Of a stretch of DNA of 64,000 nucleotides, positions 9,770-18,127 are shown piece by piece (within the stretch, counting starts at the first letter, position 1; every line of letters starts with the position of its first letter). The stretch is from a candidate division NC10 bacterium CSP1-5 (GTDB taxonomy: Bacteria; Methylomirabilota; Methylomirabilia; Methylomirabilales; CSP1-5). The notes below the pieces were generated by a model. The model ran no database searches. It had not been told where the DNA came from and was given only the letters and a program-made list of their open reading frames with translations. The DNA lies in the NCBI GenBank assembly GCA_001443495.1, contig LDXR01000003.1, forward strand, positions 163,087-227,086. The letters are read 5' to 3'. The position numbers and the translations under genes were made by a program.

Positions 9770-10168
9770 CTATCTCTCCGCCGCAGAATCCCCGCCGGGA
9801 GGAGGAGCCGATACCTCGTCCATGGCCCCCATGTCGCAGGTGCCATTCAGCGCGGCCCCCTCCATCACCACGAGACACGGGGTGCTGATCTTTCCGATGA
9901 CCCTGCTCGAGGCGAGGAGCTCGATTCGCTTCTTGGCGCGGATGGTCCCTTCGATCTTCCCGTTGGAGATCAGGCTTCCCACGTCCACGTTCGCCCGGAG
10001 GATCCCTCCTTCCCCCACGATGAGCAGTTCATCCCCCACTACCTCGCCCTCGAGCCGACCGTCGATGCGCACCGTCCCCTGAAACGAGAGAACCCCCTTG
10101 AACTCGGTCCCCTCGCCGAGGAAAGCCTTGATCTCGCCAATCTGTTGTGCGTCCCTTTCCCGCGCCAT
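9770..10168 (-). CDS. Bactofilin family cytoskeletal protein
   Basis: 132 residues. A central right-handed beta-helix of short hydrophobic/glycine repeats is visible (FLGEGTEFKGVLSFQGTVRI, DGRLEGEVVGDELLIVGEGG, SNGKIEGTIRAKKRIELL), flanked by a short N-terminal tail and a proline-rich C-terminal tail. Bactofilins form nucleotide-independent filaments that position envelope and polarity machinery. An upstream GTG at 10195 would add nine residues; neither start has a strong ribosome-binding site. An mglA/mglB-like pair lies elsewhere in the window (42.5-43.6 kb). Confidence 0.9.
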   Translation of the reverse strand: MARERDAQQIGEIKAFLGEGTEFKGVLSFQGTVRIDGRLEGEVVGDELLIVGEGGILRANVDVGSLISNGKIEGTIRAKKRIELLASSRVIGKISTPCLVVMEGAALNGTCDMGAMDEVSAPPPGGDSAAER

Positions 10169-10306
10169 GAGCCGCGATCCCCACCCATTGTTCACCTGCG
10201 CTCAAGCGACGATGGGCGTTGACGCTACCATGAAAGCCCATCCCTGTCAAACCCTTCCTCGGGTTGATGTCCCGACTCACCTCTGATATTCTGGAGATTA
10301 CGGAGC

Positions 10307-11068
10307 GTGAGCGTGCGGACTACAGTCACCCTCGTCCTTGCTCTATTCTCGTTCGCGGCGGCAACCCCGCAGGCGACGAGCATCCCTTTTCCTGAAGAAC
10401 TCTTGAAGGGTGAGCAACGGAGGCCCGTGAAGGAGGTCGTGGAAGACTTCACCCTCCATCGACAGGTGGGCGGCCTCCGCCTGTTGGGGAGACAGTCGGT
10501 TTTTGAGTACCTGGTGGCACGCCCCGACTTCGCCGCGAGCCTGGCGCATGCGGCAGGGGTACTCAAGTACACCGTAACGCGCCAAGGGCCTGCGGAGTAT
10601 TGGGCGGATGACCACAAGGGGCTCACCGGCCGCCTCGAGATTCTTCAGGCCGCCGAGGGGCAAAAGGTCTTCTATGCCCAGGGGAGGTACAAGAAAGGGA
10701 TCATTCGCATCCCAGGCCGCGTTGCACTGGTCGTGCACTCTGCCGAGGGGAGAGAGGGGGACTCCTTCTATGTGGAGAACACCATTTCGGCCTTCGTCAG
10801 GGTGGACGCCGCGCTGCTCGATCCCCTCGCCCGCCTCTTCCGACCGATCGTGGAGCGCATCATGAACAATAAGGTCGCGTTTTTCTTCCGGAAGGCCAAC
10901 GAACTTTCCACCAAGCTCGCCCAGGACCCCGAGGCGGTCCTGCAAAAGCTTCCCCCCGACACCTGGCAGAAAGAGGTCGCAGAGCTCCGGATCCTCCTCA
11001 AGGCCGATCAAGCCGACATCGGCCATCGCCGCCAGGCTCAAACTCGTCTGAGCCGAACATCCCCCTAA
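10307..11068 (+). CDS. Putative secreted protein of unknown function
   Basis: 253 residues, GTG start. A signal peptide is likely (VRTTVTLVLALFSFAAATPQA). The mature part has a mixed alpha/beta composition with FEYLVARPDFAASLAHAAGV, a beta-rich middle (IPGRVALVVHSAEGREGDSF) and a helical C-terminus ending in LKADQADIGHRRQ. No family is recognised. It is on the plus strand between two minus-strand genes and converges on the AsmA-like gene across a strong hairpin (11107-11133). Confidence 0.75.
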   Translation: MSVRTTVTLVLALFSFAAATPQATSIPFPEELLKGEQRRPVKEVVEDFTLHRQVGGLRLLGRQSVFEYLVARPDFAASLAHAAGVLKYTVTRQGPAEYWADDHKGLTGRLEILQAAEGQKVFYAQGRYKKGIIRIPGRVALVVHSAEGREGDSFYVENTISAFVRVDAALLDPLARLFRPIVERIMNNKVAFFFRKANELSTKLAQDPEAVLQKLPPDTWQKEVAELRILLKADQADIGHRRQAQTRLSRTSP

Positions 11069-11106
11069 CGTGCTGACCGGGCACTGAGCACGGCGTAAAA
11101 GCAAGA

Positions 11107-11133
11107 CGCCCGAGGGCACATGCCCGTCGGGCG
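11107..11133 (-). terminator. Hairpin between convergent genes, terminator for the AsmA-like gene
   Basis: CGCCCGA-GGGCA, 2-nt loop, TGCCC-G-TCGGGCG forms a 12-bp GC-rich stem. On the minus strand it is followed by TCTTGCTTTTAC, so termination of the leftward gene is more likely than of the rightward one; it may act both ways. Confidence 0.6.
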
Positions 11134-11178
11134 ACACGAATCCCGTCACGTCCTCTTGGGAGACTTCGACCCAGGCAT

Positions 11179-11940
11179 TTACTTGCCGAAGAGGCCCTTG
11201 AGCTTTTCGCCGAGGCCCTTTCCGCCTCCCGCGGCGCCCTCGGCCTCCTTCCGGGCCTTCTCGGCGAGCCCCTTGATATCGACGTTCGCCACGGCCTTCG
11301 CCGCATTGCGATTCACTTCTTCCAGGATCTTTTCGACCACATCGGCCATCGAGACCCCCTGGCCCTTCTTGCCGATGTCCCTCATCTCTATGTCGGGCAG
11401 CACCACGGTGGTCGACTGAGCCTGGAGCGGCACGCCAACGCTCACGTTGAGCTTCGATTTCTCCACGCGGAGTCTGTCGATGATGACCTTCTTCCCACCC
11501 CCCTGGGCCTGCGGCGTTCCTGATCCATCCTTGGCCCCAGCACCAGCGTAGGCCTCGACATTCTTCTGGAGAGCCGCCAGATTGCTGCCCCTCGGACCCA
11601 GCTCATAGGTGATCTCCGGTGCGCTGATGACGATCTCCCGGATGGCGACCGTATCCGAGAGCAGCGAGCGAACATCGAGGGACACACTCATCGCGCCCAG
11701 CGTAAACGCGCTGGGCGTCTTGAAGCCCTGCGGGTTTCCCACGATCAAGTTGGACAGCGACGCGTTTCCCGAGAAGGGAGAGACGTTCACACTGCCAAGC
11801 TTGACCTCGCTCTTGGTGGCCTGGGGGCCGTACGTCTCCACCGCCGACCGGATCACCCGATTGAGCGAGAGATACAGAAATACGAGCCCGCCCACAATCA
11901 GCACAACGACAATGACACCGATCAGCATGAGCCTTTTCAC
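11179..11940 (-). CDS. AsmA/DUF748-like membrane-anchored protein
   Basis: 253 residues. One N-terminal membrane helix (about 4-25, LMLIGVIVVVLIVGGLVFLY) precedes a periplasmic region. The first part is AsmA-like: VKLGSVNVSPFSGNASLSNL, IVGNPQGFKTPSAFTLGAMS and IREIVISAPEITYELG. AsmA-type proteins are linked to envelope lipid transport and assembly. The C-terminus is a low-complexity Lys/Gly/Glu tail ending GLGEKLKGLFGK. Much shorter than classical AsmA, more like the single-repeat DUF748 group. Confidence 0.7.
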   Translation of the reverse strand: MKRLMLIGVIVVVLIVGGLVFLYLSLNRVIRSAVETYGPQATKSEVKLGSVNVSPFSGNASLSNLIVGNPQGFKTPSAFTLGAMSVSLDVRSLLSDTVAIREIVISAPEITYELGPRGSNLAALQKNVEAYAGAGAKDGSGTPQAQGGGKKVIIDRLRVEKSKLNVSVGVPLQAQSTTVVLPDIEMRDIGKKGQGVSMADVVEKILEEVNRNAAKAVANVDIKGLAEKARKEAEGAAGGGKGLGEKLKGLFGK

Positions 11941-12211
11941 CGTCTTTCCCCTCCATCGATGCGGATTGTTTGGCCAGATGCGAACAGCGTTGAGGCGTGA
12001 AGAGGTGTGCGCGAATATACCGGGAAGCGCTTCTGTTTGTCAAACCCGTACGAAGGTCGGGGTTGAATCCCGGATTCTCGCTCGGCCTGCCGGTCAGGGG
12101 TCGGGTCTCAGCGCCCGCGCGCGGAGGAAGTGCACCAGGTTGGTCATCAGGGGCATCGGCGTTCGGAGAATCCCCCGGGGAGGCTTCGTTGAAGGGGCTC
12201 GCCCGCAGACC

Positions 12212-14368
12212 TCACGGTGCGCGATGCCCCTCGAACCCGCAGCTCTTTCCGCCAACGGCGGGCAGGTACAGTTCGAGCAGGTAGTCCTTCACCATGCGGT
12301 CGCTGTTGAACCGCCAGCCCAGTGTTTTGATCGCATGCTTCATCCGCCGTACCCACCGGACGGGGACGCCGTGCTCGTTGCGGTCGTAGAACTCCGGGAC
12401 CACTTGCTCCTCGAGCACCCGGTAGAGTGCCTCCGCGTCGCGGGCCCGCTGAACCGCGGGGTCGGCGTGCTCACGGCCGCCGCTGATGGTGAAGCCGTTC
12501 AGTCCATCGGCAGCCTCCGCCCACCAGCCGTCGAGGACAGAACAGTTCAGCCCGCCGTTCAGCAGCACCTTTTGCCCGCTCGTGCCGCAGGCCTCCTTGG
12601 GATGCTCGGGCGTATTGAGCCAGAGGTCCACACCCTGCACCAGGTGGCGCGCCACCCACATATCATAGTCCTCGATGAAGGCAATTCTCGTCCGGAACCG
12701 CGGGTCCCTCATCAGCTCGCAGATCTGCTGGATGAGCCGCTTGCCTTCATGGTCCTGTGGATGGGCCTTGCCCGCGAAGACGATCTGGGCAGGTCGGTCC
12801 GGGTGATTGAGGATAGCGTCGAGGCGCCCCAGATCTGACAGGATCAAGGTTGCGCGCTTGTAGGCGGCGAACCGGCGGCTGAAGCCGATGGTCAGGATCC
12901 CGTCATCGAGGGCGGCCACAGTAACGTGGGCGGGATCGGTCCCGCGCAGGCGGGCGAGGCGGAGGGCGAGCCGGCGGCGGACGAACCGGATCAGGCCATG
13001 CCGCAAGACCTGGTGCTCCTCCCAGAGCTCGGTATCGCTGACCCTGTCGATATCCTGCCAGAACTCATAGAAGCTCATCCGGGTCTCCCACAGCTTGCCC
13101 AGGTGTCTGACGTAGAGGCGAGACATGCTGGGCGCCAGCCACGATTTCGCATGGACGCCATTCGTGATATGCCCGATCGGCACCTCGCTCTCCTCCCGGC
13201 CTGGCCAAACGGCCTTCCACATCCTGCGGGAGGTCTCGGCGTGCAGGGCGCTGACCGCGTTCCGCCGCCGCGAGAGCCTGAGACCCAGCACCGTCATGCA
13301 AAAGGGCCCGGAATGATCATCGGGCCGGATGCGGCCCAGGGCCATGAACTCCTCAAGGCCTATGCCGCACTCCACGATAAGCCAGCCGAGGTTCGCCTTG
13401 ATCAGGTCGGGAGCGAATCGGTCATGCCCGGCGTCAACAGGGGTGTGCGTGGTGAAGACGGTTCGCCGCTTGACGTTCTCGAGTGCCGTGTCGTAGTCCT
13501 CTCCCTGCTCCTTCATCCGCAGCCGAAGCGCCTCGAGTGGGGCAAAGGTACAGTGGCCCTCGTTGAGATGCAGGACCGCGGGTTCGATCCCTATCGCCCG
13601 CAGCGCGCGATAGCCTCCGATGCCGAGGACGATCTCTTGGCGGATGCGCATTGTCTCGCCCCCGCCGTAGAGGACGCGGGTCATCTCGCGGTCGGCTTGA
13701 CCGTTGTCCTCGATATCCGAATCCAGTAGGAACAAGCGCACGCGGCCCACATTGAGCTGCCAGATCTGCAGCCTGACATCGTGGTCCCCCGTCCGCACCG
13801 CCACAATCACGGGGTGCCCCTTGCCGTCGAGCACCTGGCTGATGGGCATCGTCTCGATGCGAGAGCTGGGGTAGCTTTCCTGCTGCCACCCATTCTCGTC
13901 GATCCGCTGGCTGAAGTAGCTGTGCCTGTAAAAGAGGCCAACGCCTACCATCGGAATGTTCAGGTCCGAAGCGCTCTTGAGGTGGTCCCCCGCCAGGATC
14001 CCCAGGCCGCCGCAATAGACCGGCAGCGATTCGTGCAGGCCGAACTCCGCACAGAAGTAGGCCACCGGTTGCCGCCACAAAGGGCCGGCGTGCTTCTGGC
14101 CGAAACTCTGCGAGGGATTGAGGTATTCCCCGAGGCGCCGAAACTGGAAGTTGATGCGGCTCTCGATGGCCTTTCCTTCGACACGAGTGGCGAGTTCTTC
14201 ATCATTCAGGTTCCCGAGAAAAACGACGGGATTGTGGCTGGAGTGGCGCCACAGATCCGGGTCGATGTCGCGAAAGATCTCTACGACCTCTGGCTCCCAG
14301 GTCCACCAGAGATTCTGCGCCATCTCGGCGAGGCGCCGCCGCAGCACGGCTGCTTTGTTCTCACCCAT
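12212..14368 (-). CDS. glgP: Alpha-glucan (maltodextrin) phosphorylase
   Basis: 718 residues, the shorter GT35 form. It releases glucose-1-phosphate from alpha-1,4-glucans using PLP. Seen: N-terminal LWWTWEPEVVEIFRDIDPDLW, the substrate region YCGGLGILAGDHLKSASDL, catalytic HLNEGHCTFAPLEALR and the PLP-lysine region EACGTSGQKVLLNGGLNCSV-LDGWW. The AFAGKAHP-type motif (FAGKAHPQDHEGKRLIQQI) is also there. ATG at 14368 gives a family-typical N-terminus. It stands alone, not with other glycogen genes; the 271 nt downstream (11941-12211) hold nothing I can identify. Confidence 0.93.
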   Translation of the reverse strand: MGENKAAVLRRRLAEMAQNLWWTWEPEVVEIFRDIDPDLWRHSSHNPVVFLGNLNDEELATRVEGKAIESRINFQFRRLGEYLNPSQSFGQKHAGPLWRQPVAYFCAEFGLHESLPVYCGGLGILAGDHLKSASDLNIPMVGVGLFYRHSYFSQRIDENGWQQESYPSSRIETMPISQVLDGKGHPVIVAVRTGDHDVRLQIWQLNVGRVRLFLLDSDIEDNGQADREMTRVLYGGGETMRIRQEIVLGIGGYRALRAIGIEPAVLHLNEGHCTFAPLEALRLRMKEQGEDYDTALENVKRRTVFTTHTPVDAGHDRFAPDLIKANLGWLIVECGIGLEEFMALGRIRPDDHSGPFCMTVLGLRLSRRRNAVSALHAETSRRMWKAVWPGREESEVPIGHITNGVHAKSWLAPSMSRLYVRHLGKLWETRMSFYEFWQDIDRVSDTELWEEHQVLRHGLIRFVRRRLALRLARLRGTDPAHVTVAALDDGILTIGFSRRFAAYKRATLILSDLGRLDAILNHPDRPAQIVFAGKAHPQDHEGKRLIQQICELMRDPRFRTRIAFIEDYDMWVARHLVQGVDLWLNTPEHPKEACGTSGQKVLLNGGLNCSVLDGWWAEAADGLNGFTISGGREHADPAVQRARDAEALYRVLEEQVVPEFYDRNEHGVPVRWVRRMKHAIKTLGWRFNSDRMVKDYLLELYLPAVGGKSCGFEGHRAP

Positions 14369-14503
14369 TCGAGCTCTCCATCATCAGGGACAGGTGAACA
14401 GGGTCACCCGGTATGCGATAAAGCATACTTCGTGCCACCCAGGAAGCATCAAGGGTAGCGAAGGCTATCCCGGTAGGGTTTCAGCTGACGTGTCACACCG
14501 GGG

Positions 14504-15172
14504 CTAGAAGCCGATGCTGCCCTGGTAGCCGAATTCGAATCCGATGTTGGGCCCTCCGGGGAACAGGGGCGGCGGCCACACGTGCAGATACCTGGCCACC
14601 AGGAGTGGTTCGGTGTCGCTCACCACGGGCGGTTCGACGCCGCTCACCCCGGGCGGGGACTGATCGGGAATTGTCCCAGAAGGCCCGGCACGACCTTGCA
14701 CTTCTCCGACGACTGTGATGAGTCGGCCGGGGTCGAGCTGATCCACGCCCTCGTCAAGGCGGACCACCACCGCAAATCTTCCCCGAGGGGCCCGATCCAG
14801 TCGCGGCCGGTCGCGAAACCCCAGCGGTCGCTCCAAGACCGCAACCTCAATCCACTCGCCCCAAGGCCTCAAGGCGAGGACCTCGCCGCCCAATATGAGC
14901 AGGGTGCCGGCGTAACGCTCCGGCGCCCGCTGAAGCAGAGCAAAGGGAACCGATCGCGCCTGATCCCTCAGCCCGTCCGGAATCACGGAGGCACAGGCAA
15001 CCAGGGTGACCGCACACAGGAAGAGCCCGAGGCTTAGCCCACCTCTCGTGGTGAGCGACGTCGAACCACTTCTGGTGAGCTCTATCGCACCACCCGTGGT
15101 GAGCACGGTCGAACCATCCGTCTCTACCGACCCGTGTCTTGCGCCGCAGCGGCAGTGTAACTTCGTTACCAT
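14504..15172 (-). CDS. Slp-like outer-membrane lipoprotein invaded by inverted repeats
   Basis: 222 residues as drawn. A lipobox (LCAVTLVACAS, Cys about residue 59) and the Slp-like block SVPFALLQRAPERYAGTLLI plus LGGEVLALRPWGEWIEVAVL indicate a starvation-type outer-membrane lipoprotein. The roughly 40 residues before the signal peptide are encoded by a GTGGTGAGCGACGTCGAACC repeat, and residues about 178-190 by the same repeat in reverse orientation. The annotated start therefore gives an abnormally long leader; a start nearer the hydrophobic stretch is likely but cannot be fixed, since no good ribosome-binding site is visible. Confidence 0.7.
   Translation of the reverse strand: MVTKLHCRCGARHGSVETDGSTVLTTGGAIELTRSGSTSLTTRGGLSLGLFLCAVTLVACASVIPDGLRDQARSVPFALLQRAPERYAGTLLILGGEVLALRPWGEWIEVAVLERPLGFRDRPRLDRAPRGRFAVVVRLDEGVDQLDPGRLITVVGEVQGRAGPSGTIPDQSPPGVSGVEPPVVSDTEPLLVARYLHVWPPPLFPGGPNIGFEFGYQGSIGF
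14605..14650. repeat. GTGGTTCG..CGCTCACCAC repeat, C-terminal copies in slp-like gene
   Basis: One 22-bp unit at 14605-14626 and a partial second at 14631-14650. The first matches the reverse complement of the unit at 15049-15070 at 20 of 22 positions. Confidence 0.75.
15049..15116. repeat. GTGGTGAGCGACGTCGAACCAC repeat, N-terminal copies in slp-like gene
   Basis: Three degenerate units with a period of about 24 bp (15049-15070, 15073-15093, 15096-15116), inverted relative to those at 14605-14650. They code for the region upstream of the signal peptide. Confidence 0.75.
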
Positions 15173-15257
15173 CGAGAATCAACTCCGAACCGCGATTGAT
15201 GCATCCGCCGATCTCTGGGGTGGCCGACCGGATTCGGTTGAAGGGAGCGATTGAGGG

Positions 15258-16883
15258 TCAAGCCAAATCTGGGGGGACCCGTAAGGACATTGGAACCTCG
15301 ACGACGGTCACGGTGCTTCGCCTGAGGGCTCGTTCGAGGGCCACGCCTATCTCATCGAGGGAATGGAGCCTCTCTGCTTCGGCTCCAAACGATGTCGCCA
15401 GGCGAACGAAATCCGGGTTGGCTAACTTCTCATCCCCGTCAAGCTGACCTTCTTTTCGCTGCCCGTAGTCCACGACCCCGAAGGCATTGTCGTTAAAGAG
15501 GAGGACCGGGATCGCCACATGGTATCTGGCCGCTGTGGCCAACTCGTGACAGGAAAAGAGAAACCCCCCATCGCCGCACAGCGCAACCACCGGACGCTCG
15601 GGTTTCGCGATCTTCGCGCCGATCGCGGCTGGGAGGCCGAAACCGATCGTTCCGCTCCCCATAGGCCAGAGGAAGGTCCTGGGCTCGCGGACTTCGAAGT
15701 ACCTCCGCGTCCAATAGGTCGCGACCGTCGAATCATTGGCAACGATGGCGTCGCCTGGCAGCGCTGCTCGCAGATCATCGAGCAGCTTCATTTCTTGCGG
15801 GAAACCCCTTCGGAGCGCCTCCAGCACCTGCCGCTTGACCCTAGTCACCTCTGATCGCGCAAACCCTTGCGGGCGGAACGGGCGTTTTCTCACCTGCTCC
15901 AGCATGGCCGCGAGCGTCGTCTTGGCATCCCCGACCACCTCAACGCCGCTGCGCGCTCTCATAGCCGGATGCGTCTTCGAAAATTGCTGCTCGTCGATAT
16001 CAATTCTCACCCAGCAGGGAGGCAATCGTAACGACCACTTGCCTGTTGATCGATTGCTGAATCTCGTCCCGATGACCACCGCAAGGTCCGCTTGCTCGAG
16101 TAATGGGCGGACGGCAGCCTCTGTCCCGAGGTTTGCCAGAGAGAGCTCGTGGACCTCCGGTATCACTCCCTTCCCTTTGATGCTGGTCAACACAGGGGCG
16201 TTCAGCAGTTCGGCCATTTGCGCCACGACCTGGCCTGCCCCAGAAGCGATCGCCCCACCTCCGGCATAAATCAGAGGCCGCTTGGCGGCCACAATGACAT
16301 CGACCGCTTCGCTCAGCCTTTGGGCATCGGGGACCGGCGGTTGGCCCGCGGCCGGCTGATACGCCAGCCGGACATCGACCTCGCCCTTCAGGATGTCGTC
16401 CGGAACCTCCAGGCCGTACGGCCTCGGCCTTCCGCTGGCCATCCCGTTAAAGATCTCCCTGATCGTGGCAGGAATGTCGCGTGCGGAGGTTATATCGTAG
16501 CAGGCCTCAGTTACATTCGCGATCAGACCGTGCTGGTTCTTTACCTCGTGGAGATCCCCCCAGCCTTTCTGCAGATGCTTCCGCTCGATCTGGCTGGCGA
16601 TCAGCAAGACAGGGGACGAGCTGGCGTACGCCTCCTGGATTCCGACCATCGTGCATGCCGCGCCGGCACCTGTGGCCGCCATCACCACCCCGACTCCTCC
16701 GGTCACCCGCGCGTAGGCATCAGCCATGAAGGCCGCAGATTGCTCATGGCGCACCTCAATGAATCGAATGCCCCGTCCTTTGACGGCGTGGGCAAGCGAC
16801 GTAATGTGGAGGCCGCGTATGCCAAACGCGACCTCGACCCCTTGTGCCTTCAGGCATTCGGCAATTGCCTCTGCGCCAGTCAT
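15258..16883 (-). CDS. ThDP-dependent decarboxylase/acetolactate synthase-like enzyme
   Basis: 541 residues with the three-domain ThDP-enzyme fold. The N-terminal PYR domain has the activating Glu in EVRHEQSAAFMADAYARVTG, and the C-terminal PP domain has the ThDP/Mg motif CGDGGFLFSCHELATAA ending in LLFNDNAFG. The usual FGIPG turn is FGIRG here. It is not linked to ilvN or ilvC, so a biosynthetic acetolactate synthase is unlikely. With the aminotransferase and aldehyde dehydrogenase downstream of a shared pathway it fits a 2-oxo-acid decarboxylase of the AruI (2-ketoarginine decarboxylase) kind; that substrate is inference. Confidence 0.85.
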   Translation of the reverse strand: MTGAEAIAECLKAQGVEVAFGIRGLHITSLAHAVKGRGIRFIEVRHEQSAAFMADAYARVTGGVGVVMAATGAGAACTMVGIQEAYASSSPVLLIASQIERKHLQKGWGDLHEVKNQHGLIANVTEACYDITSARDIPATIREIFNGMASGRPRPYGLEVPDDILKGEVDVRLAYQPAAGQPPVPDAQRLSEAVDVIVAAKRPLIYAGGGAIASGAGQVVAQMAELLNAPVLTSIKGKGVIPEVHELSLANLGTEAAVRPLLEQADLAVVIGTRFSNRSTGKWSLRLPPCWVRIDIDEQQFSKTHPAMRARSGVEVVGDAKTTLAAMLEQVRKRPFRPQGFARSEVTRVKRQVLEALRRGFPQEMKLLDDLRAALPGDAIVANDSTVATYWTRRYFEVREPRTFLWPMGSGTIGFGLPAAIGAKIAKPERPVVALCGDGGFLFSCHELATAARYHVAIPVLLFNDNAFGVVDYGQRKEGQLDGDEKLANPDFVRLATSFGAEAERLHSLDEIGVALERALRRSTVTVVEVPMSLRVPPDLA

Positions 16884-16920
16884 CCTGTCACTCCGCGGCG
16901 TGCAGCGGTTTGGAACGGTA

Positions 16921-18123
16921 CTAGGAGAGGCTCACGACCTGTTCGAGGGCGGCGTCCAGAATCGCCACGGCCTGGTCCACATCTTCGCGTCCGATGATCA
17001 GGGGCGGCATGAATCGGATCGTTTGGGGTGGAAGGGGGTTTATCAAGAGGCCTAGTGCGCGGCAGGCCTTGACCACCTGCAGCGCTATCGGTCCGCTCAA
17101 CTCCACCGCCAGGAGCAGGCCCCGGCCGCGAACCGCCTTCACGATCGTCCACTTCTCTTGCAGGGCCAGGAGTCGCTCGTTGAAGTAGCTCCCCACGGCC
17201 GCGGCGTTGCCGGATAGATCCTTCTCGAGGATGTGTCGGAAGACCGCGGTGGCCACAGCACAGCAGAGGGCATTGCCCCCAAAGGTGGACCCGTGATCCC
17301 CCGGTCCGAAGCAGGCGGCCCGGTCCCTGACTAGGATCGAGGCGATGGGGACGCCGCCCCCCAGGCCTTTGCCTAGCGTCATGATGTCTGGTTTGATCCC
17401 AGACTGCTCATAGCCCCACAGGGTCCCTGTTCGGCCGCATCCGGTTTGGACTTCATCAAGGATCAGGAGAAGTCCGCGCTCGTCGCAGAGCTGTCGGACA
17501 TCCTTCAGGTAGCGGTCTCCCGGGACATGGACCCCGCCCTCCCCCTGAATCGGCTCAAGAAGAACGGCGCAGGTCTTGTCGCTCACGGCGGCTCGAAGCG
17601 CCTCGGCATCGTCGTACGGAACGTGGCTGAATCCTTCAGGGAGAGGGGTGAAGGGGGCTTGGTGCTCCGGCTTTCCCGTTGCCGCCACCATGGCCAACGT
17701 GCGACCGTGGAAGGCGCGAAACGTCGAGATCACCCCATACGCCCCGTTGAGATGTCGCTTGCCGTACTTCCGGGCCAGCTTCACTGCACCCTCGTTGGCC
17801 TCGGCCCCGCTGTTACACAAGAAGACCTTGTCGAGACCGCTCACCGAGGCCAGGAGCTCTGCCAACTCAATCTGGGGGATGGTGTAGACGTCGTTGCTCG
17901 CCAGGATCAGGCGTTCTGCCTGTTCCTTCAGCGCGTTGAGGATAACCGGGTGGCTATGCCCGAGGCTGCACGCAGCCCAGCCGGCGATGAAGTCGAGATA
18001 CTCCCTCCCCATCTCGTCCCAGACCTTCGCGCCCGCCCCCCGCACAATGGTGACCCCCAGACGCCGATGGCCGGTGTCCATGAAATACTGTTGTTCGAGC
18101 TTGACCCAGTCCCTCATCTTCAT
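16921..18123 (-). CDS. Class III aminotransferase, acetylornithine aminotransferase-like
   Basis: 400 residues, PLP-dependent. The cofactor region LLEPIQGEGGVHVPGDRYLK, the Asp-containing LLLILDEVQTGCGRTGTLWG and the PLP lysine in IMTLGKGLGGGVPIA are all present, and the N-terminus has FIAGWAACSLGHSHP. This is the ArgD/omega-aminotransferase group acting on terminal amines. It lies 4 nt after the aldehyde dehydrogenase gene and 37 nt before the ThDP enzyme gene, so a catabolic operon role is at least as likely as arginine biosynthesis. Confidence 0.88.
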   Translation of the reverse strand: MKMRDWVKLEQQYFMDTGHRRLGVTIVRGAGAKVWDEMGREYLDFIAGWAACSLGHSHPVILNALKEQAERLILASNDVYTIPQIELAELLASVSGLDKVFLCNSGAEANEGAVKLARKYGKRHLNGAYGVISTFRAFHGRTLAMVAATGKPEHQAPFTPLPEGFSHVPYDDAEALRAAVSDKTCAVLLEPIQGEGGVHVPGDRYLKDVRQLCDERGLLLILDEVQTGCGRTGTLWGYEQSGIKPDIMTLGKGLGGGVPIASILVRDRAACFGPGDHGSTFGGNALCCAVATAVFRHILEKDLSGNAAAVGSYFNERLLALQEKWTIVKAVRGRGLLLAVELSGPIALQVVKACRALGLLINPLPPQTIRFMPPLIIGREDVDQAVAILDAALEQVVSLS

Positions 18124-18127
18124 GTGA

